A DNA stretch of 64,000 nucleotides, taken from NCBI GenBank assembly GCA_005406025.1, contig BGZK01002008.1:1-64000 (forward strand), written 5' to 3'. A program made the translations under genes and the position numbers. Source of the stretch: Eumeta japonica (Eukaryota; Arthropoda; Insecta; Lepidoptera; Psychidae). The notes below the pieces were generated by a model. That model was not told where the DNA came from and did not search any database. It saw only the letters and a program-made list of their open reading frames with translations. Below, in pieces: positions 50,301-59,839 of the stretch. The first letter of the stretch is position 1, and each line of letters opens with the position of its first letter.

Positions 50301-53300
50301 AACAGTTTTGTGGTCCATCTCAAACTCCTCAGCTATGCCGTAAAAACTAATATATCTATCTTGTTTTACTTCTTTCAAAATGGCACTGACTTTATCTGTA
50401 ATAGGTTAAGCTGAGGGAGGTTCATCTTTGACATCAAAATTACTGAACTGAAAATGCTTAAACCAATTTCGTGCTACCCTTACCGGCACTGCATTAGGTC
50501 TATAAGGTTTACAATTTTTTTTTACGGCTTGTGTCGCAATTTTCTCTTTTTGATTATAAAACTTCAAAATGTACCGAATTTCTATGTTATATTCAGTTAT
50601 TTTCGCAGACAGAACAACAATGGAAAAATGGTGGGACTCCATTTTTACTTTTATTTTTCTAAAATGTCATCTGTTTAAAATGTTATCAAAACTAGTCAGA
50701 TACAAACAGCTAAACCAAAAAGGTTTTACTGCAACTTTTTACTTATAAAATATGAAAAAAACTTTATTCTCAACCTAATAAGTGGCATACAAGTAATTCA
50801 ACATTTGAGTACATTTTATATAACTCAATGGTAATTAGTGTGTTTTCGGTGTATGAGTACAAACAAATTACAGAATTATATTAAATAAATCAAGTAAATA
50901 CAAACAGCAACCTTGCAGCAGGAGTACATACTAGTGAGATTCCAATTTAGGTCATGTTTAATAGAATTTCATATGAGGAAAACCGTGAGGCACATAATTG
51001 ATAAACAAATAATGGGATTAACATCAGAATTGAATGGAAAATTGAAAGAGAGACCAAGATTGAAATAGAGAGCAAAATTGGAATTGAAATTGAGAACCTC
51101 ACCTTCATCCCTACTAAGTATTGTACATTTCAATTTTATACGTTACCCTGCAAAAAAGGGATATCTGGTATATACGGTTGTATAACAAATCTGACAATTT
51201 TAATGCAACATGTATAATACTTTAATAACCTCACATAGTTCATAATCAGCTGGACATATTTTAATGAAATATTCATTATTGTTAAAAGAATTTAGGCAGA
51301 TTTTTAATATAACAATAACTGTAATATAATAACGTCAATTAACTACAGATAATCGACTAATAAAAAATATGATAAAAACGATAACAATGTTGGAATTATT
51401 TCCCGTTCTTTATATAAATACTTACTGTACACTATGGATAATTCCACGGTCAATTGTTGTAAAGCTTTGGTCGTGGCCGGTCTCTTGAAGATATTCGTAT
51501 TTTTACAGCATGCGTATGCTTTTTCTAATGTTACAGTCAAATTTTCAATTTCTTCATATTCCAACAACAGACATATTTGCTCCTGAAAATGACCAACCGC
51601 CTATTTTGTTACAATAATGTTATACGATCTTTGAAAAGAGATTGACCATGAAGTTCAAAATATTATGATTTCAATAAAAGGTATATCGGAATTTCAAAGA
51701 TGCTTAAACTGTCAGTGTTTTTGAAGTTTGATTCTTAAACATCCAAAATGGAATGCTCATTGGGAGCAAGGGCAGATCCAGGAAATCATGGTGGTCATGA
51801 CCCATTCTTGGGCTGAGTCTTTGTCTTACATTGTAATCGAATTAGAGTCAGTTCCGACTGAACCTCGTATGTGTGACCCTCCCCCCAACTTGAATGCTGG
51901 ATCCAGCCTTGATTGGGAAACTTTGATGTCTGCCTGCATGTCACATTTGCTTTCACAATTAAAATATCAGATGCAAATGAAGTTAAATATTAACCTACCT
52001 TCAAATTAATAATAATATTAGACGGGCTGGCATTAACTCTATCAAATTCCTCTTGTGATAACATCATGCTTTCTAAGCTGATGTTCGGTTTCACTTTTTC
52101 ATTATTCTGCAGTGCATTTTCACCCAAGATTAGAAGATTCTTCATCTCTTCTTCAATGTCTTTGCAGAGGATACCTATGGTATTGAAGAGTTGATATTTT
52201 ACCATAAAAAATAGAGGTTTAAAAATAAAATACAAATTAAAAACTTTACATTTCATTTTTAGTTAATATAAGAAAATTTGTACTTGCTAGTTGTGGGACT
52301 ATCGGTAGACATAAAATATGGGCAGAATTGTATTTCAGAAGGAACGAAGAGTTGGTTCAATAAAGGTACGCTGGATGATAAAAGTATCAGAGATGCGGAA
52401 CGCTTATGTATTGAAAAGCTTTTGTCAATCTTCAAACAATTATCATTTTCTAAGTTCTCAGCTGATTTCTTTGATTTTAATCTCAAATGTTGGTGTTGTT
52501 GCTGTTGGCACTCTGCATGGTATTTGCTGGTTAATGGTTTTAAATTTTTGGTTCAAGTTTTATTGTGCTCTGTAAGTCGAGGCATTTCAAATTTTTTAGT
52601 TCAAGTATTATTATTTTCTGGGAGTGTTTTTGGTACTCTGAATTTGTGTTCTTGTAAAGATTTAGTTCGGAGGATCACAATGCAGTTTGTATTTTCTGAG
52701 ATAAGTTTTAGTGGAGCATTTTAAATTTTTGAAACATAAGACCCGTCATGCAGACACTGACGAATTTCTCAGTACAATGGTGAAAGGGGGCTCCGAGTGA
52801 CTCAATTGACTGACATCTGGTTTGCTGCGATTGGTTGAGCGGTCCATAAGATAATGATATACTGAAAAAACATTTGATACACAACGGTTGATTTTCGCAA
52901 AACATGCGAGTAAGACATTACATGTCTATGAAGACAAGTAAAATGTAACTCAATTTGCCATCGTATGTGGAATATGCTTATTGATTAAATTTTTGATTAT
53001 CGAGAAAAACCTGTGCCAAATTTGTCAATATCTCTATTTCTATCAATTACAGGTGCGATAACTAGTTTCATAGTGAAATTAAAATAAGAACTTTAATAAT
53101 ACAAGTATTCCATAATAATAAAAAAAACAAAGTGCTATATATGTGTTCATATATGAGTGTATATTCATGTCAATTGTTTGATATCACATTCAACTCTCAC
53201 CATGATTTAACCCAAGTCTATGGTCATGTAAGTTATGGCTATGGTGTGTGGTCTCAATGACTCACCGACCGAACTCCAGTTGTCGTCTATCCATTTACTT

Positions 53301-56300
53301 ATCCGAGCCAAACTGGTCCTTTTCGCAACAGACTCCAAGGGTTTTTTTGCCGTGTTATTGGCTAGCAAAGCTTGCAACGCCATCCCGGCTCTAGCGTCTG
53401 CGGTCTTGGATGCCATGTCCATAGCTTGAGATCGTAAGCTCTTCAGCTGATTGGAATATATATTTCTCAGTGTGTTCAATAGCTGGTTCTGTAATGAAAT
53501 ACATAGTTGTCTATTGTTGAATTTCTTGCACAGAAGTAAATCGTCAGATACATTGACATTACCTATAAATAGGTCTTTATCTAACATAATCATTAACTGA
53601 ACCTTGACTTTATTGTCATCCAGGTGTCTTTCTGGTAGCATATAAAATGTGACCAACTGTTTAAAATTCCAGTGTATTTAAAAATATTTAATGTTCTCTC
53701 GCTTTAAATATAAAAAAACGTTTAGACACTAGACAAATATTTGTTTTGATAGGCAAGTTTTCTATGTGTTGTTTATATTTTATTGTTTAGTACCTGGCAA
53801 CCGAGCTTTGCTTGATGTTTTTAGAGTTTGTTATGGGAATAAACTCCCATGGGAAAAACTATTAATTTTAATTTACAAATGCCAAGTTTTTATAGAACCA
53901 CCTCGATAGTAACGTACATATATTTTAAGCGAGTAATAAAAGTTAAAACAATACCGTGTCTCTTCCATCGTTTTCCTGCCAAACTTTGACAGCGGCCACA
54001 GATTCTATGCGGCATTGATTTCTAGCTATATTCAGCTCACAAGCAACTAGCTGTTTGACTGTAGCCGATGTCACTCTATCTGATACCATTTCCAGTACTC
54101 TCCTAGTGGACGAAGGCTGACCACGAACTAGTTCTTCTTCTAGACGAGCCTGGAAAAGAAGATCTTATTACATGACAGCATGTAACTTGAAGACTCTCAC
54201 AAAAATCGACTTCGAATTCAGATCTCTTTGATTTACATAATTAATCTTTCATTACTACATTAACAATAATTATTATAACAATATATGAGATTCAGAGCAA
54301 TATTACATGATATTGAATATTAAATAGAGTTGTGCACTATTTATAATCATAGAAACTTCATAAGATAGGATTGTTACCTGCAATTCTTTCTCCTTATTTC
54401 TAATCCTATCAGCAGGATTCAAACTCATTGTGACAGGTGTGATGTGCCTGAAAGAACTGTCCTTTTCTCTGCTTGTTCTAGAAGTTACCAAAAGATTGTT
54501 TACATCCTTCAAAAAAGGACAGACCTCATTCAAAATATGTTCATTTATCAAATCCAAGAAATCAAGAATAAGTTCATTTTCATCACGTTTTTCTTTCTGA
54601 CATGGCAACATTGATTCGAAATTGAAATTTTTGTCATAGAATACTTCTTGTGGGAAATTCGGTAGATCAAATAGCCATCCGAAGCACAATCTTAAAAATA
54701 TTTGCATATTTCTTTTCATTGTTGCACCTGGCAATACTAAAACTGCATCATCTGTAGTCCTCAGAATTATCATATGAACATAGAATAATCGTTTTATTAA
54801 TTGTCTGTAATAAATTGTCCTTAAACTTGCATAATCTAACATAGACAAATATTGGACTAGCCAAGGCACAGTTATACACAGCCTATTGTTAGCCATAGAG
54901 TTCTCGATTATTCCTTTAAAGTCTATGGGTGGTTGACTCTGAAATTAAAAAAAAAAAGGGTTATCTAGCAATAAAAATATACAGGTTTAAGTATGGAATT
55001 TTTGCATAATGAGATTTCATTCTTAGTTTTTTCAATTATGGCTTTAATTAAGTATCTATGTTATCAATGGATTTTGTTAAATATATATTATAATTAATAA
55101 TAACAACAATTTGTGTCAACAAAGTATAAAAAAGTCACCCATAGAAAGAAACTGTTTTTTCTTTTATTTTTTTTTATATACATAGATGAAAAAAACAATT
55201 ACTCTTATCAACACAAGAAAATTATACAATTTTCATTGAAAGTTAAAATCATTTTACCACTGATTCAAGAAGAGAAGAGATTCATCGCAATACATAATTT
55301 TTTTCCCATAGTTTTAAAATTTGTCTTGACTAAAAATTTTCAAAATCATTTTGACTAAACACACTAAAATATTCACAAACACTAAACAAGGACAGAGAAT
55401 CATATAAATAATGATGTTTCCCTAATTATTCAATCATTAAATTTACTAAAATTTTTATTCTCAATGATAATATGTAACAATCTTGAAATTTCAACACTAT
55501 GTTGCCGTTGAATTCGTACATGTTTTTTATATCTACTATTATTTTTCCCCAGCTTTATCCATTTATTCGTATTATTGAACTGAATTCCTATACCAATTAT
55601 AAAAATAATTTTATTTAGTAAAAGCTACATATATTTTTTATATGGATACAAACATTCGCCATAGCTTCATACAAATCAATATGGCGACTGGTAGTTGTAT
55701 TGAAATTGAAAGCAAGACGGGGAAGCAGAATCGAGAGTTGGGACTGGGACCAAAATTGCAAATAAGATTAGAGTTGAAATTGTATGTGAGACCGTTTATT
55801 ATAATCAAGAGTGCGACCGGGAACGGTATCAAGTATATTTCCAAGGACAGTCAGTATGAATGAACAGTGAGATTGACAGCAAGATTGATCAATAGAAAAG
55901 ATGAAGATATGCATTCATATCCACAAGGGTACATCTGTGAGAAAGATATCAAATCAAAAATAGCTTCATGACATAAGTAATAGAATCACACTTGAAATAC
56001 GTCATTAATGAATTGTTTTCAACATCAACATTACTGGTGTAAGAACATATCGAGATATACTTTCTGGCAAACAACTTACATAATTTCTGATGGCTATTTC
56101 TGTTTCTAAAACTTTTTCCTTTGGTAATTGGACGGATTGTGTTGTCAGGCTTCCTCCTAAGCCTGCATTTACAGTTTTGATGGTGTATTCAGTGAAAGTG
56201 GTGGCATACGGCAGTGCTATAAGAAATCCCATGAACTTCGCTAAAAGCCTTAATTTTTTTAAATTAATGAGGTACTCTTTCGTTAAGTCGTTGCTTGTTA

Positions 56301-59300
56301 CTGAAAAATAATGATGAAAAAATTTATATTAACTTAAAATAATTAGGTTATAGCGGTGTCGGGCATTTGTGATAAGTGTTTCAGATATACTATTTAAAAA
56401 CGCTCTTGGCACCAGCCGCAACATCATAATGGCCTTGGAATATTTCAACCATATAATAACTTGCTAGGATGACAGCACCCATGAAGCTTCACTCTAATCA
56501 AAGTAGATAGCGTTCACATTGTGTCATGATTTGGGTGCAAAATACACCACCAATATACATGGTAATGAACAGTTTTAATTGCACTTACAATTTGAGCGTT
56601 CTTCATAGTTAGTCATGCAGGTGGCGTCCAAGGTGCACAACTCTGATCCTAAGGCATCCTTTAAATGTGTCCTGAATGCTTCATTTTCGGCATACATTAT
56701 GAGATCTCTGAAATAATAATAATCTTTACAAATCATAAAGAAGGACAAAATTTTATTAACACTAATATTAGTCCTTTTACTAGCCAACTATTGTTAAATC
56801 ACTAAGTAAGTTAATAAACTTTAGTAGTTTGTGGCACAGTTACAAGAACTGACATAAGAAAATCAACCACCAAAAGACTGAACTTGTTATAAGTCCTTGA
56901 ATGATTCCCTATATGTTTTTGTAGGGATCAGGGTGGTGATTGAGGCCCTGCATATGATCAAACATGCAATCAAAAAGCATTTTAGTACGTCCACATGAGC
57001 CATCACAGATAATATTTCTTTTAAATAAAATCCAGTTAGTAGAGTTTTATTTTAAGAACACAAATTTATGGTAAACAGAACTGTTGTATAATTAGTTGAC
57101 AGAAAGCTTAAATTAAGAACAAACTAAAGTTTCATGTGAGATATTAATTGAGAACTGAAATTAATTTATAGTTATATATATATATATATAAAATTATCAT
57201 TTACCGATAAAAAACCTGCGTTCCAGTGAACTTGGGTAACTGATGAGATTCAGACGACTGTACTGCTGGCCCGGTCAGACGACGTTGGAGTTTGGTCAGT
57301 TTAGATTCCTGTGTGATACAAGATCAATTAAACTCGAAGTTATGAATATTATAACACAAAATGCTTGAAATAGCAGCAGTATATGTAAGAGATGCTTTGT
57401 TACACCTGTGAGAATAAGCTAGTCCTCAAAAATATGGATAGGTACATTGTTATGAAACAGACATGACTGTCTGACTGTCATGGAGGATGACTGGAGGATG
57501 TCAATGTCTTCTTATAGGTGTCAGCTGTGCTGACCTACTTGTAAATCTTGAAACGACTTTGTAAGAATAATGCTAAAATTTGCTACAGCATCATAGACAT
57601 CATAGATATGTACAACTGATAATATGATTATAATAATTAAAAATGTACAGATTTATTTTAATTCTTCAATAATATTTATTGATAATTAGATTATAATGAA
57701 ATCAACTATCAATCAAACATGTAATTCATATGTTTGTTTCGGCATCATAAAGCTGTTTCAACAATGTACAAAAGAAATAAAAACATAATGCAATAATATT
57801 GAATGAATAAGTTTTTTATTGTATGTGAATAGAATTAGCTAAAGAATGTATAAAAATCTTCAATCTTACTGTTTTAAGCGTCTTAACCATAGATGATATC
57901 ACATCACATCACTAAAAAATATACACAATTCCCACATTAGAAAATAATATGTTTTTAGTATTAATTATTTACAGTGAATTTACATTAATAATGATCTCGG
58001 TTGTAATGACTTTTTGGTTATAGCGATGTCAAACTTACGTCCCTTGAATTTAAAGCATACTTTCATAGGAAATTCATTCAGTAATAGCGACTTCGGATAT
58101 AGCGTCAATTTCGCGTATAGCAACTTCTTTTCTATGAAGCATTTAGATCAGATTCCTAGAAATCCCTTGCAGATATAGAGACTGAGTCGGCAAAGGCACA
58201 ACAACTCATTCATAAAACTATAAAGCTTTCTTATCTTTTGTTCATATTCACAGATGGTCAAATGCTTTGTTTGTAAATAGAACTATAGAACTGTGTAAGA
58301 TGTGTACAAAGTTAAACTTGTAAACTGTTGACGATCAAGTTATCACTACTGATAACTTGACTGATAATGATATTATGGAGTCTGTGCTTCAAACACAAGA
58401 AAAGAAGGATGAAGAAGATGAAGAAGATTGCAATCTAAATGAGACTCCAACAACTAGAGATGCATTATGTGCTACAACAACGCTCAAAAAGTACCATTTA
58501 TTTGGTGAAGGCCAAAATAATTTAGATGCAGAAGGAATTATGGAAATTGAATACACCTTACAGCGTGCACAAAAAACTAAACTTAAACAGTGCACTATAA
58601 CACATTTTTTTAATAACATCCATGTATAACGTAATTAAATAAATGACAAGTAAATACATATGCACATACATGACTTTCTATTATTTCAGATAAAGAGACC
58701 TCCGGATATAACGATGACATTACGTGGTCCCTCAGCTGTCGTTATAACCAAAATTCACTGTATTTTGTAATTAATATACCTCTTTAAAATTATTTTGTAA
58801 CATCATAAGCGCTCAATAGCTGAATAAATCCGGTCTAGGAGAGTAGTTAATCACAACCATTTTTGAAGGTTTTAATAAATAGTACATAAGATGAGAGAAT
58901 AATTAGTTAATGTGATGAATGAGGATTTCTTATTGGGCTTTTGGAACTAAATATAATAATACCATCTTGAATGCAAGTACTGACAGACAGCTGGTACTCA
59001 ATATCCTATTAAGTTGAAGCATTTACAATTTTAACACAGACAGAATATAGAAATGGCAGAGGATATCATGTATATTACCAGTAGTACAAAAATCATTTAC
59101 ACAGTTCTAGAAAAAAAGTAATGAACTCGTAAGCAATCCTTTTAGTACTGAAGGATCAGGTGTGTGCACAGAGATCCAGACAGGGTATGTAAAGCTAAAA
59201 AAACTTACCGATTTCAGCATTGTTTCGGTTGGCTGTCCACCTATGCAACGGTAAGCATTTTTTTACCTTGCATAACCGGAACAATACTGAAATTGGAAAT

Positions 59301-59743
59301 TTTTTTAGCTTTGCATACTGTCTGAATCTCTGCACACGCCCCTGTGAAGGATGATGAGTTGATCACACACACGTTTCGGTCATAAAAGATTTGTTCAAAA
59401 TTAAAACTTGAAATTAGATGTGTTATGCAAACCTGTTGCATAATTTACCCGACTCGATTTATAATTTATTCATTATCTGATACAAAATATTGTGATACTT
59501 CAACAACACAACTTTAACAGGTGCATAACAGTAAGAAGCATGACAAAAAATTGCATGCTCTCATGCTGCATTATAAATTGATTAATTACAAATGTGACCT
59601 TAAAATTGTAATTGTAGATGACCAAATATTGTTAAACCATAGTTACATAATAATATAAATTAGGCAATCTCCCAAAAGGCCAGGACTATAGAAAGCACAT
59701 TTTGTCACTTTTTATGGGAACTTCATCAAGCAATCTTATATTT

Positions 59744-59839
<96 letters not shown>

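Larger units (their letters stand above)
48658..51425 (-). other. CDAN1: CDAN1 intron 12 (2.8 kb)
   Basis: Holds the 84-nt hairpin near its 3' end, a duplicated gagtggaagggacgcgtgcc motif (about 49,180-49,290), a mellifera-type mariner relic and a purine-rich degenerate repeat near 51,030-51,110. Confidence 0.7.

Noticed and set aside
58357..58629. 90-codon plus-strand ORF as an independent gene.
   Set aside because: It lies inside a TA-flanked pogo MITE and resembles only a transposase tail.
59190..59221. Candidate 32-bp CDAN1 exon with good splice-like borders (cattag-type acceptor, GTAAGT donor on the minus strand).
   Set aside because: It introduces a stop in the required frame, lies inside the foldback element, and exons 4 and 5 already join in phase with family-consistent sequence.
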